NCBI GenBank assembly: GCA_017543285.1 | Contig: JAFYGK010000032.1 | Location: forward strand, 124,001-188,000 | Origin: Clostridia bacterium | GTDB taxonomy: Bacteria > Bacillota > Clostridia > Oscillospirales > Acutalibacteraceae | DNA length: 64,000 bases | Reading direction: 5' to 3' | In this document: positions 7,458-16,173 of the stretch, piece by piece | How the letters are laid out: the number at the start of each line of letters is the position of its first letter | How positions within the stretch are numbered: position 1 is the stretch's first letter | Translations under genes and position numbers: made by a program | The notes under the pieces: model-generated | The model's input: the letters and a program-made list of their open reading frames with translations, nothing else | Database searches by the model: none | What the model was told of the DNA's origin: nothing

Positions 7458-8663
7458 CTACTTGGATACGGCGTTTCCTGTCGCCTGCGCATTCTCTTCC
7501 TTTCTGAGCTGTATGGCTGCGACTATGGAAAAAGCCACAGTTGCGCCGGCAATAAGGATAAACAGCCAGCCTCCGAACGACAGGGAAGCTCTCGTGCCGA
7601 GCAATCCTCTGGAGAAGGATGAAATCACATTGATTATGATAAACCAGAGCAGTGTGAATCCAGAAGCGGCAAGCGGCGCGTAAAAATACAGGCTGCGCGT
7701 CGGGAGCTTCAGCATCGGCGGGACTGCAATAAGAAGTATGGAAAAGATGTAGAACAGAATGGACAGCACAACAACAAATCCGAAGCCTGCGGAAAAGACC
7801 GCATCGCGCACGCTCATTGATCCGGCGGTAATCCCATAGGCTTTTACGTTGAGCTTTGCAGCGTACATGAACGCAAAACCTAAAACAAGCAGCGCCAGGA
7901 TGAGCAGCGAATACATGGCTTTTTTATCCGAACGAAGCGTCTCCAGAATACCGGAGAAGGATTTCTTTGCATTTTCCGTGATGGCGTTCACATCGACAGG
8001 CGGCTTTTTCGGCACGGCAGTACCCGGATTATAGGAATAATTCGGGGTCTGCGCCGCAAAATCGCCGGAACCGAAGCTGTCCTGCGCGGCTGAAGGATCG
8101 GCCGTGTTTGCCGCTGCCGCGGTATCGGCGCCTGCCACGGCTTTTTCCGAGGCAGTCGAAACAGAGTTTTCGACGTATCCGGCGGAGATGTCGTCGGCAG
8201 GGTCGATCTGTACCCTGAACGGCTCGGAAGCAGAATTATCGGCAGGAGCTGCCGGGAAAACCGTCTTCGCCGGAGCGGCGTCTGCGGGCTTTGCAGGGAA
8301 AACCGTCTTCGCCGGAGCGGCGTCTGCGGGCTTTGCAGGGAAAACCGTCTTCGCCGGAGCGGCGTTATTTTGCTGTGCAGTATTTACTGTCTGCTGCGCC
8401 GCGGCAACTGCCGGAGCATTCACGGGAGCCTGAGCGGCCGGCGCTTTAACACTCTGCGCCGGAGCGGCGGCCGTCGTTTTTACCGGAGCATGATTCGGAG
8501 CAGGGGGATTGACCTTCGGCTGAGCCGAAGCCGTGTTCTGATACGGCGTTTTTGCCGGGGGCTGAACGCCGGCCGGTTTGTTCACACGGGAGACCGGCGC
8601 GCCGCAATTTGTACAGAAAAGGGCGTTGTCTCTGAGCTGAGTTCCACAATTCGGGCAAAACAT
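7458..8663 (-). CDS. Zinc-ribbon membrane protein with Ala/Pro-rich linker
   Basis: This 401-residue protein begins with a zinc ribbon (C3, C6, C17, C20 in MFCPNCG...FCTNCG). A roughly 200-residue linker very rich in Ala, Pro, Lys and Gln follows. The C-terminus has about four membrane helices (from about residue 255 to the end). The linker holds three copies of a 14-residue unit of the form APAKTVFPAKPADA, encoded by near-identical 42-bp DNA repeats. Such zinc-ribbon plus low-complexity plus transmembrane proteins are common in Clostridia and have no agreed function. The gene stands alone between two transcription units and has its own terminator. Confidence 0.7.
   Translation of the reverse strand: MFCPNCGTQLRDNALFCTNCGAPVSRVNKPAGVQPPAKTPYQNTASAQPKVNPPAPNHAPVKTTAAAPAQSVKAPAAQAPVNAPAVAAAQQTVNTAQQNNAAPAKTVFPAKPADAAPAKTVFPAKPADAAPAKTVFPAAPADNSASEPFRVQIDPADDISAGYVENSVSTASEKAVAGADTAAAANTADPSAAQDSFGSGDFAAQTPNYSYNPGTAVPKKPPVDVNAITENAKKSFSGILETLRSDKKAMYSLLILALLVLGFAFMYAAKLNVKAYGITAGSMSVRDAVFSAGFGFVVVLSILFYIFSILLIAVPPMLKLPTRSLYFYAPLAASGFTLLWFIIINVISSFSRGLLGTRASLSFGGWLFILIAGATVAFSIVAAIQLRKEENAQATGNAVSK
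8254..8364. repeat. 42-bp tandem repeat, about 2.6 copies, inside the zinc-ribbon gene
   Basis: Units start at 8254, 8296 and 8338 and are essentially identical. The last copy is partial. Because 42 is a multiple of three, copy-number change would keep the frame and only alter linker length. Confidence 0.85.
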
Positions 8664-8740
8664 AATGTTCCTTCTTTCATTGATTGATGGATGGATACCA
8701 TATGTTAATTATAAGCCATTTTCGGTCTGCGGTCAATCTC

Positions 8741-11272
8741 TCAAGCCGTTTCTATTGCATTATCCGCCTGCAGCCTGAGCATTTCGACCGCATTTTCGCG
8801 CATTTTATATTTGAGTATTTTGCCAGCGACGTTCATCGGGAAGGAATCGACAAAAGCGACATATCTGGGCACCTTGTGCTTTGCCATGTGGTCGAGGACA
8901 TACTGCTTTATCTCCTCCTCGGTACAGGTTTCACCCTCCTTGACGATTATGCAGGCCATGATCTCTTCGCCGTATGCCTTGTCGGGGACGCCGATGACCT
9001 GAACATCGGAAACCTTCGGATAGGTATATATGAAGTCTTCTATCTCCTTCGGGTAGATGTTTTCTCCGCCGCGGATTATCATATCTTTGATACGGCCGGT
9101 TACCCTGAAATTACCGTCGGGAAGGCGACGCAGCAGATCGCCCGAATGCAGCCAGCCGTCCTTGTCGATGGCGGCGGCGGTCGCCTCCGGCATCTTATAG
9201 TAACCCTTCATTATATTGTAGCCCCTCGCGCAGAATTCGCCGTCGACGCCGTCGGGGACCTCTTCGCCCGTTTCGGGATCTACTATCTTGCACTCGACGC
9301 CGAAAATGGCTCCTCCAACGGTGTTGACTCTTGTTTCAAGGGTGTCGGTGGTCTTGCTCATGGTTGTGGCGGGTGACGCCTCGGTCTGTCCGTAGGTTAT
9401 GCAGATCTCGTCCATATGCATTTTGCTGACGACCTCCTCCATTACCTTGATCGGGCAGGGGCTTCCCGCCATAATGCCGGTGCGCATATGGCTGAAATCG
9501 GTCGTTTCAAAATCCGGATGGCTGAGCATGGCAATAAACATTGTCGGCACGCCGTGGAAGCAGGTTATCTTCTCCTGATTTATGCAGTGGAGTCCCTTTC
9601 TGGGGGAAAACGCGGTAATGGGAGACATGGTGACGCCGTGGGTCATGGAGGCGGTCATCGCGAGCACCATTCCGAAACAGTGGAACATGGGCACCTGGAT
9701 CATCATGCGGTCGGCGGTGGAAAGATCCATGCAGTCGCCGATCGCCTTTCCGTTGTTGACGACGTTGTAATGGGTCAGCATAACGCCCTTGGGGAAGCCT
9801 GTCGTGCCGGAGGTATACTGCATATTGCAGACGTCGTGCTTGTTGACTGCGGCAGCTCTGCGGTAGACCTCCTCAACGGGAACGTTTCTGGAAAGCTCCA
9901 GAGCCTCCTCCCATGTGTAGCAGCCGGGCTGTTTGGACTGACAGGTGATAATATTTCTGAGGAAGGGCAGTCTCTTCGAATAGAGCGGACGGCTGAGGTC
10001 GTGATCTTTTAATTCGGGACAGAGCTCGTTCATTATGGCGACATAGTCACTGTCCTTATAGCCGTCGACCATGACAAGGGTGTGGGTATCCGACTGTCTG
10101 AGCAGATACTCCGCCTCGTGAATCTTATATCCGGTGTTTACCGTGACGAGAACGGCGCCTATCTTGACTGTCGACCAGAAGGTGAGATACCACTGCGGAA
10201 CATTTGTTGCCCAGATGGCGACATGGTCGCCCGGCTTTACGCCCATTGCGATGAGCGAACGGGCAAAGGTGTCCACATCATCCCTGAACTGGCTGTAGGT
10301 GCGGGTATAATCCAGCTCGGTATAACGGAATGCGTACTGATCGGGGAATTCATCGACGACCTTGTCGAGCACCTGAGGAAACGTCAGGTCAATGAGGTGA
10401 TTTTTCGGCCAGAAATATTTGCCCGTCTTGCGGTTGTTGTCGATGAGCCTGTCGACCGAAACTCCGCCGCCGAGATAGCGGCTCATATAGTTTGCGAAAT
10501 GCGGGAATACGATACCCGCGTCGCTCAGATCGGGCGCATACTGCTTGACCCATTCGAGTGAGATAAACCCCTCGTAATTTATGGAGCGCAGGGCGAACAT
10601 GGCGCTTTCGATCGGAAGATCGCCTTCACCTATCAGCTCATACTTTACCTTGCCGTCAACCATGCGGCTGTCCTTGATGTGAATGTATTTGATGTACGCG
10701 CCGAGATTCCGGAGGGTTTCCTCGGGCGACTCGTTGTTGAAACGATAGGGGTGATGGATGTCCCAAAGGGCGGCTACATTGTCGCTCGTTATCTGATCGA
10801 GCAGATCGCGCAGACGTTTTGTGTCGGAATAAACGCCGTTTGTTTCTATAAGAAGCGTGACATTGTGCTGCTCGGCATAGGGGATAAGCCTGTTGATGGC
10901 GTCCAGAATAGCCTTATCGTCGACCTCTCCCTCGGGATGAGCGTGTCTGTCGGCGAGCACACGGATGAAGGGGGTGCCTAATTTGGCTGCGAGATCAATA
11001 TAACTTTTAAGCTCCTCTATCGTATCATCCAGCCGATCGGCATATTTGAGAGCGCAGCCGGAGGACAGGCAGGGTATTTCAAGATGGCGTTTCTTGAGAG
11101 TCTCAACGGTTTTCGCGAGATTTTCCTTCTTGAAGGGTCTGGCGTAAATGGAGAAAATATTGTCTCCGAGACCCCTCATTTCGATCCCCTGAAAGCCGAA
11201 GTCCTTTGCCATGGAATAAATGTCCGACCAGTCGAAATCGGGACAGCCTAAGGTAGAGAATGCTAATTTCAT
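8741..11272 (-). CDS. Fusion of a sugar-isomerase-like TIM barrel and an acyl-CoA synthetase (AMP-ligase)
   Basis: This 843-residue protein joins two complete domains. Residues 1 to about 265 form a xylose-isomerase/IolE-like TIM barrel with a plausible metal-ligand set E143, D171, H198 and E240. Residues about 290-843 are an ANL-family ligase. It has TSGTTGFPKG at 487-496, YGQTEAS at 627-633, the hinge GRIKDMIIRGGENIYPKEIE at 726-745 and the catalytic lysine K818 in VAGKILK. The ligase half most resembles medium/long-chain acyl-CoA synthetases. The start is the ATG at 11272, with AAGGAGGT 8 nt upstream; a longer frame upstream runs into the T-box leader. The substrate of either half is unknown. 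Confidence 0.88.
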   Translation of the reverse strand: MKLAFSTLGCPDFDWSDIYSMAKDFGFQGIEMRGLGDNIFSIYARPFKKENLAKTVETLKKRHLEIPCLSSGCALKYADRLDDTIEELKSYIDLAAKLGTPFIRVLADRHAHPEGEVDDKAILDAINRLIPYAEQHNVTLLIETNGVYSDTKRLRDLLDQITSDNVAALWDIHHPYRFNNESPEETLRNLGAYIKYIHIKDSRMVDGKVKYELIGEGDLPIESAMFALRSINYEGFISLEWVKQYAPDLSDAGIVFPHFANYMSRYLGGGVSVDRLIDNNRKTGKYFWPKNHLIDLTFPQVLDKVVDEFPDQYAFRYTELDYTRTYSQFRDDVDTFARSLIAMGVKPGDHVAIWATNVPQWYLTFWSTVKIGAVLVTVNTGYKIHEAEYLLRQSDTHTLVMVDGYKDSDYVAIMNELCPELKDHDLSRPLYSKRLPFLRNIITCQSKQPGCYTWEEALELSRNVPVEEVYRRAAAVNKHDVCNMQYTSGTTGFPKGVMLTHYNVVNNGKAIGDCMDLSTADRMMIQVPMFHCFGMVLAMTASMTHGVTMSPITAFSPRKGLHCINQEKITCFHGVPTMFIAMLSHPDFETTDFSHMRTGIMAGSPCPIKVMEEVVSKMHMDEICITYGQTEASPATTMSKTTDTLETRVNTVGGAIFGVECKIVDPETGEEVPDGVDGEFCARGYNIMKGYYKMPEATAAAIDKDGWLHSGDLLRRLPDGNFRVTGRIKDMIIRGGENIYPKEIEDFIYTYPKVSDVQVIGVPDKAYGEEIMACIIVKEGETCTEEEIKQYVLDHMAKHKVPRYVAFVDSFPMNVAGKILKYKMRENAVEMLRLQADNAIETA

Positions 11273-11356
11273 CGGTATTACCTCCTTGACATTTTCGCCC
11301 TGAAGTTGTGTTGAGCATTTCATTTTTTTCGGGGCAGTATGGAATGCGTCAGGAAA

Positions 11357-11623
11357 CAAAAAAGCCTTCGTCTCCTGAAAAACAAGAGACGAAAGCAAAC
11401 TTCCGCGGTACCACTCTTATTGGTATTATCATACCCACTCTGCGGCATCAATCAATGCCCTTCACTGATAACGGGAGAAAACCCGTCCGTGCCTACTCGG
11501 CAAAGCCTTTCGGACGGCCGCTCCGAGGTGAGCTTGAAACATGACCCGTTACCGCCTTTCACCGACCGGCAGCTCTCTGAAAAAAGGAACAGGTTTCTTT
11601 TTCCTCATCACAGCGTTTAAACT
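11357..11623 (-). promoter_or_regulatory. T-box leader, probable leucine (CUC) specifier
   Basis: The minus-strand leader has Stem I with GATGAGGAAAAAG and an AG-rich loop CAGAGAGCTGCCGG. A specifier region CAAGCTCACCTCGGAGC follows, then the invariant T-box TGGTACCGCGG (11403-11413). An 8-bp terminator TTCGTCTC/GAGACGAA (11367-11393) ends in a T run. The specifier triplet best fitting the usual spacing is CTC (Leu) at 11530-11532; GCT (Ala), one base earlier, is the alternative. T-boxes sense uncharged tRNA and allow readthrough on starvation. The only gene downstream is the TIM-barrel/AMP-ligase fusion, whose ATG is about 85 nt past the terminator. Confidence 0.92.
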
Positions 11624-11629
11624 TTGTAT

Positions 11630-11658
11630 ATGATAGCAGATTTGTCCGTATTTGTCAA
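11630..11658 (-). promoter_or_regulatory. Promoter of the T-box leader
   Basis: On the minus strand a perfect TTGACA (11653-11658) is followed by a 17-nt spacer and TATCAT (11630-11635). Transcription would begin near 11623, just before Stem I. Confidence 0.8.
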
Positions 11659-11780
11659 GAGCCTAACGAAAGAATTGCCGTATATTATTCTTCGCCAGGT
11701 TTCCCGCGCCGCCGACAGGATTATGTTTCGATCCTTTTTGCAGGAACCGGACTGCTGTTTACAACATAAAATCCCATGGG

Positions 11781-11813
11781 CAAAAAAGTGGAAAAACCGG
11801 TCAGCGTTTTTCC
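11781..11813 (-). terminator. Terminator of the aromatic amino acid operon
   Basis: An 8-bp stem GGAAAAAC/GTTTTTCC (11790-11813) is followed on the minus strand by ACTTTTTTG. It overlaps the last codons of aroQ and ends the operon before the T-box promoter region. Confidence 0.6.
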
Positions 11814-12247
11814 GCTTTTTCTATATACTCCTTCAGGAACAGCACGGCTTCCTTATATCCCTCGAAGCCGTGACCGTATATTGATTTTACGCATGCCAGA
11901 GAGACATACGAAACGCGGCGGAATTCCTCGCGCTCGTATATATTGGAGATATGCACCTCCACTGTCGGCAGCATGACCGCCTTGACAGCGTCAAGAATGG
12001 CGATGCTTGTGTGGGTATATGCCGCGGGGTTGATAACTATACCGTCGGCGTTTTTGTATGCGCTTTGGATAATATCAACCAATTCGCCCTCATGGTTGCT
12101 CTGGAAAAATTCGGCTTCGATGTTGTTATCATCACAAACATCCCTGATGTATCCTATCAGCGAATCGTAATCCTGATTGCCGTAGATGCCCTTTTCTCTT
12201 ATGCCGAGCATATTGAGGTTTGGGCCGTTGATTATAAACAGCTTCAT
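11801..12247 (-). CDS. aroQ: 3-dehydroquinate dehydratase, type II
   Basis: This 148-residue protein is a small dodecameric type II dehydroquinase. It has the opening IINGPNLNMLGIRE (catalytic Arg/Tyr region), QSNHEGELVD, INPAAYTHTS and the late EVHISNIYERE. It removes water from 3-dehydroquinate to give 3-dehydroshikimate. It is the last gene of the shikimate operon and begins 3 nt after the stop of the aroE-aroK fusion. It therefore supplies the one remaining step between AroB and AroE. Confidence 0.95.
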   Translation of the reverse strand: MKLFIINGPNLNMLGIREKGIYGNQDYDSLIGYIRDVCDDNNIEAEFFQSNHEGELVDIIQSAYKNADGIVINPAAYTHTSIAILDAVKAVMLPTVEVHISNIYEREEFRRVSYVSLACVKSIYGHGFEGYKEAVLFLKEYIEKAEKR

Positions 12248-12250
12248 GTT

Positions 12251-13486
12251 TTATCTCCCGATCTGATTCATTTTTTGCACAATCGCTTCGGCAGCGTCCG
12301 AGATGCTGCCGTTGTTGTCGATTATCCCGTCGGCAAGCGCGCGGTAAATGCCGTCGCGTTCGGAGTACAGCCGCTCGACGCTGACCCTGTCCTTTGACAG
12401 CGGGCGTCCGTTTCGCATCTGCAGCCTGTCAAGGCTGCGGTCTATCATGAAGATTCTACCGTTCTGCCTGAGAGCACGGCGGTTTTCTTCCCTGAGAATA
12501 CTGCCGCCTCCGGTAGCAAGAATTATGCCGCTTTTTGCGGCGCATTTTTTTATCGCCTGCGTTTCCAGATCCCTGAAACCGGCCTCGCCGCATTTTGCAA
12601 AGATATCCGGTATGCTCATACCGCTTTCCTCGACTATTACGGCGTCGGTGTCCACGACCTCACGCCCGAGCCTTTCGCTTAATCGCCGCGCTATGGACGA
12701 TTTGCCGCAGCCGGGCATTCCGATGAGTACTATATTTGTAACGCTGTTTTCTATTTTGCCGAATACCTCGTCAAGACGCTGCTGCGAAATGATTTTCCGC
12801 GAGAAGATTTCGGCGGCTCGTTTGGCCTGCGCCACAAGCATATAGAGTCCGCCGGCGCATTTGATCCCTCTGTCCTCCGCGTCCAGAATGAGCTGCGTCC
12901 TCAGCGGGTTATACACCACGTCTATAACGCCGCAAAGATTTGTGAATATGCCGAGATCGACTGCCCTTCCGTAATTATCGGGAAACATTCCGACCGGCGT
13001 TGTGTTGACTATTATGTCCCAGTCGGAGAATCCGGGCAGATCGCCGTAGCCGCAGCCCTTCGTCCGGGAAATAACGGCGATCCGGGCGGCCCCTTCATCG
13101 CGCGCGACCGTCTGTGCGGTGGCGGAGGCTCCGCCGCTCCCGAGGATTATGACGCGTTTATCCATAAACGAAATACCCGCGCGCGCAGCCATTGCCGAAA
13201 AGCCGAAATAGTCCGTGTTTTCGCCGACCAGCCTATCGTCGTCGAAATAGAGCGTGTTGACGGCGCCGACGCTTTTTGCCCTGTCGGTAAGCATATCGCA
13301 GTAGGGGATGACGGTTTTTTTATAGGGGATAGTCACGTTGAGCCCCTTAAAATTTCTGCCCTGCATAAATGCCGCGACATCTTCCGGCGCGGTCGGGCAA
13401 AGCTCATATTCGTAGCCGCCCAGTTCCTTATGTATCTGTGGAGAGAAGCTGTGTCCCAGCCTTTCTCCGAGTAAGCCGTATTGCAT
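12251..13486 (-). CDS. Shikimate dehydrogenase-shikimate kinase fusion
   Basis: This 411-residue bifunctional protein carries AroE at residues 1 to about 245 and AroK at about 250-411. AroE features are SFSPQIH, NVTIPYK with catalytic K56, D92 in GENTDYFGF and the NADP Rossmann loop GSGGA at 116-120. AroK features are the P-loop GMPGCGKS at 256-263, the acidic DTD at 279-281, FRDLE and the GGG at 326-328. The two halves catalyse consecutive steps, dehydroshikimate to shikimate to shikimate 3-phosphate. The start ATG at 13486 has GAGGTG just upstream. No separate aroE or aroK is visible. Confidence 0.93.
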   Translation of the reverse strand: MQYGLLGERLGHSFSPQIHKELGGYEYELCPTAPEDVAAFMQGRNFKGLNVTIPYKKTVIPYCDMLTDRAKSVGAVNTLYFDDDRLVGENTDYFGFSAMAARAGISFMDKRVIILGSGGASATAQTVARDEGAARIAVISRTKGCGYGDLPGFSDWDIIVNTTPVGMFPDNYGRAVDLGIFTNLCGVIDVVYNPLRTQLILDAEDRGIKCAGGLYMLVAQAKRAAEIFSRKIISQQRLDEVFGKIENSVTNIVLIGMPGCGKSSIARRLSERLGREVVDTDAVIVEESGMSIPDIFAKCGEAGFRDLETQAIKKCAAKSGIILATGGGSILREENRRALRQNGRIFMIDRSLDRLQMRNGRPLSKDRVSVERLYSERDGIYRALADGIIDNNGSISDAAEAIVQKMNQIGR

Positions 13487-13652
13487 AGAACACCTCACAT
13501 AAAAAGCGGAGAGCGAAAATACGATCGGAAGAAACGCGCAGAGTACGGTAAAATACACTTATTTATAAAGGAAATACCCGTTTGCGCATCCGGCAATCAG
13601 CCGGCTTCCGGCGCTAGAAGTGCAAAATCCGCTAACCGGAAAAGCCGATCAG

Positions 13653-14795
13653 CTATTTTTCCAGATAACTGCCCAGATATGTGAATCTGTCCAGATTCTT
13701 GTCCAGCCGGCAGAACAGATCTATCGTGTCTTCGTCGTAGACAGAGCCCTCAACGTCAAAATAAAACAGGAATTCAAAATCTTTGCCGACCGCCGGACGG
13801 CTTTCCAGCTTGGTCAGGTTCATGCCGACGGCGGCAAACTGAGATATAACATTATAGAGCGAGCCGGGTCTGTGAGGCAGCGCGAGCATGAGCGAGCTTT
13901 TGTTTGCGCCGGGATATATTTCGAGGTGTTTGGAAATGAGGATGAAGCGTGTGTAGTTAGCGTCGTTGTTCTGAACCCTGACGCCCATTTCAGAAAGACC
14001 GTAAAGCTCGGCGCAGTCTCTCGAACTGATGGCGGCAATATCGCGCCGCTCGCTTTCACTGACCATTCTGGCAGCTATCGCGGTATTTTCGCAAACGGTC
14101 ACCTTGATATTCGGATGGGATTTGAAAAATTCGCTGCACTGGCTTATGGCCTGCTGATGGGAGAATATTTCCTTAATATCGCCGGGGTTTACGCCCTTTT
14201 TGGATAAAAGACTGTGGGTTATCTTGAATCTGAGCGAGGACGCTATATAAAAATGATGGCTGTCCATCATGTCGTAGACCTGGTTTACAGAGCCCGCGGT
14301 AGAATTTTCTATCGGCAGCACGCCATATTGGCAAAGACCCTGCTCGACCGCCTGAAAGACGCCGTCGAAGGTGTTGAAATACATTATACTGGGCATAGGA
14401 AAAAACTTGTCGCATGCCTGCTGCGAATAGGAGCCCTCGACGCCCTGGCAGGCGACGACAGCCTTTTTGGGAAGCTGTCTGGGAGTGTTTTCTATCGCCT
14501 TTGTTATCTTGCTGCGCAGCTTGGATTCGCTGCCCTGCAATCTGGCCTGATAGGAGCGCGACAGATCAAACATGGTGGAATAGAGCACCTTGACGTAGTT
14601 TTCCAAGCCGTCGCTCACCTTGTCGGTCAGGCGGTTGACTATCTCGCGCTCTCTTTCACGGTGCATGAGGGTCAGACCCTCGCTCTGCTTTGCCTTGGCG
14701 ATCTCGGACGCTACAGCCATGCGCTGCTCGAAAAGCCCGACTATCTGATCGTCTATGCGGTCTATTTTCTCTCTCGATTGCGATAATGTATCCAT
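13653..14795 (-). CDS. pheA: Bifunctional chorismate mutase/prephenate dehydratase (P-protein)
   Basis: This 380-residue protein has an AroQ-type chorismate mutase at about residues 1-90 (REKIDRIDDQIVGLFEQRM). A prephenate dehydratase follows (GVEGSYSQQACDKFF, PIENSTAGSVNQVYD, NYTRFILIS). The C-terminal ACT domain carries LTKLESRP, the phenylalanine-binding motif. It converts chorismate to phenylpyruvate and is probably feedback-inhibited by Phe. I chose the ATG at 14795, which has GGAGG about 8 nt upstream. Neighbours are aroC upstream and the aroE-aroK fusion downstream. With TyrA in the same operon it completes both the Phe and Tyr branches. Confidence 0.94.
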   Translation of the reverse strand: MDTLSQSREKIDRIDDQIVGLFEQRMAVASEIAKAKQSEGLTLMHREREREIVNRLTDKVSDGLENYVKVLYSTMFDLSRSYQARLQGSESKLRSKITKAIENTPRQLPKKAVVACQGVEGSYSQQACDKFFPMPSIMYFNTFDGVFQAVEQGLCQYGVLPIENSTAGSVNQVYDMMDSHHFYIASSLRFKITHSLLSKKGVNPGDIKEIFSHQQAISQCSEFFKSHPNIKVTVCENTAIAARMVSESERRDIAAISSRDCAELYGLSEMGVRVQNNDANYTRFILISKHLEIYPGANKSSLMLALPHRPGSLYNVISQFAAVGMNLTKLESRPAVGKDFEFLFYFDVEGSVYDEDTIDLFCRLDKNLDRFTYLGSYLEK

Positions 14796-14893
14796 TGTAA
14801 AACCTCCGTTTTTAGAGTGAAGAGTTGAAAGCAAAAAGTAAAGACACTGTGTCACAGCCGGCGGCAATGACGATATTCGATATTTCGGTTACA

Positions 14894-15967
14894 TTAAAAA
14901 ATCATATCCGCCAGCACAATCGCCGCAGCCGCCTCAACGCAAGGTACTGCCCGCGGTACGATACACGGATCGTGCCTGCCTTTAATTTCCAGCTTCACAT
15001 TTTTGCGCTCTGCGATATCGACCGTGTTCTGCTGCCGCGCTATGGAAGGCGTGGGCTTGAACGCCGCCCTGAAAACAAGCGGCATGCCGCTTGTTATGCC
15101 GCCCAGGACGCCGCCGTGGTTGTTTGTGCGGGTTTTTATTTTTTCTCCGTCGAAGTAAAATTCATCGTTGCTCTGCGAGCCGCGCATATCCGCCGATCCA
15201 AAGCCGCTGCCGAACTCGACGCCCTTTACGGCAGGGATAGCGAATACGGCCTGCGCTATGCGGTTTTCCACGCCGTCGAACATGGGATCGCCCAGTCCCG
15301 CCGGCAGTCCCACTGCGCAGCATTCTATTATTCCGCCGACCGAATCAAGCCCGGATCCGGCCTGCAAAATCACTTCTTTCATTGCGGCGGCCGCGCTGTC
15401 ATCTATTACGGGAAATTCCTTTCCCGAAACGGCCTTCAGCTCGCTTGCCGTGATATAAACGGGATCGAACCCGACGTCGCGGGCATTGCCGACGGAAGCG
15501 ATATGCGCGCCGACCGTAACGCCGCGTTTTTCCAGCATTTGCAGACATATCGCGCCGGCAAAGCACAGGGGCGCCGTAAGTCTGCCGGAAAAGTGACCGC
15601 CGCCGCGAAAATCGGCAGCGCCGCCGGTCTTTATCCATGAGGTAAAATCGGCGTGGCCGGGGCGCGGCTTGTTTTTGAGAGATTCGTAGTCCTTTGAGCG
15701 CGTGTCCTTATTGCAGATGAGCGCGCAGAGCGGAGCGCCGCAGGTTTTGCCTCCGACAACGCCGGAAACGATTTGCGGCTCATCGGGTTCGCTTCGTGCG
15801 GTGGACCAATTATTCTTTCCGGGAGCACGTCGGGCCATGAAGGCGTTCAGGGCTCCGATGTCGATTTCAAAGCCGCTCGGAAGACCGTCGATGACAACGC
15901 CGATGGCTTCGGAATGCGATTGCCCGAAAATGGATATTTTAATGTTTTTGCCGTATACAGATGACAT
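14894..15967 (-). CDS. aroC: Chorismate synthase
   Basis: This 357-residue enzyme starts MSSVYGKNIKISIFGQSHSE and contains FRGGGHFSGRLTA and the later RTNNHGGVLGGITSGMP, all chorismate synthase signatures. It uses reduced FMN to eliminate phosphate from EPSP, giving chorismate. It sits between aroA and pheA in the operon, with a 98-nt gap to pheA and 206 nt to aroA. Neither gap shows a clear independent promoter. Length and motifs are normal. Confidence 0.95.
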   Translation of the reverse strand: MSSVYGKNIKISIFGQSHSEAIGVVIDGLPSGFEIDIGALNAFMARRAPGKNNWSTARSEPDEPQIVSGVVGGKTCGAPLCALICNKDTRSKDYESLKNKPRPGHADFTSWIKTGGAADFRGGGHFSGRLTAPLCFAGAICLQMLEKRGVTVGAHIASVGNARDVGFDPVYITASELKAVSGKEFPVIDDSAAAAMKEVILQAGSGLDSVGGIIECCAVGLPAGLGDPMFDGVENRIAQAVFAIPAVKGVEFGSGFGSADMRGSQSNDEFYFDGEKIKTRTNNHGGVLGGITSGMPLVFRAAFKPTPSIARQQNTVDIAERKNVKLEIKGRHDPCIVPRAVPCVEAAAAIVLADMIF

Positions 15968-16173
15968 GGTGTGCCTCCGGATTCTGAGAATTAGACGACT
16001 TCTCGGTCAAAGCCCGCTGCATTGCCGGCTCCGTCACGGTGAGAAGTATCGCCCGGTTTCTCCGGGCCGACGGGACTTTCTCCGAGGAAGCCGTCAGCGA
16101 AGCCGACAGAAGGATATAAAAACAAGTCGCGCGATGAGCGGCATTTTAATTATTGAGTTTCTTTTTTGTTCCT

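Noticed and set aside
9416..10012. A 198-codon plus-strand, His/Gly-rich frame opposite the ligase half of the fusion gene
   Set aside because: Composition reflects the complement of the ligase codons; no start signal.
11273..11398. A longer N-terminus for the TIM-barrel/ligase fusion
   Set aside because: The extra codons would be read from the T-box terminator; the ATG at 11272 has a strong AAGGAGGT site.
11308..11620. Short plus-strand ORFs near 11.3-11.6 kb
   Set aside because: They fall across the T-box leader and its terminator, whose RNA structure explains the sequence.
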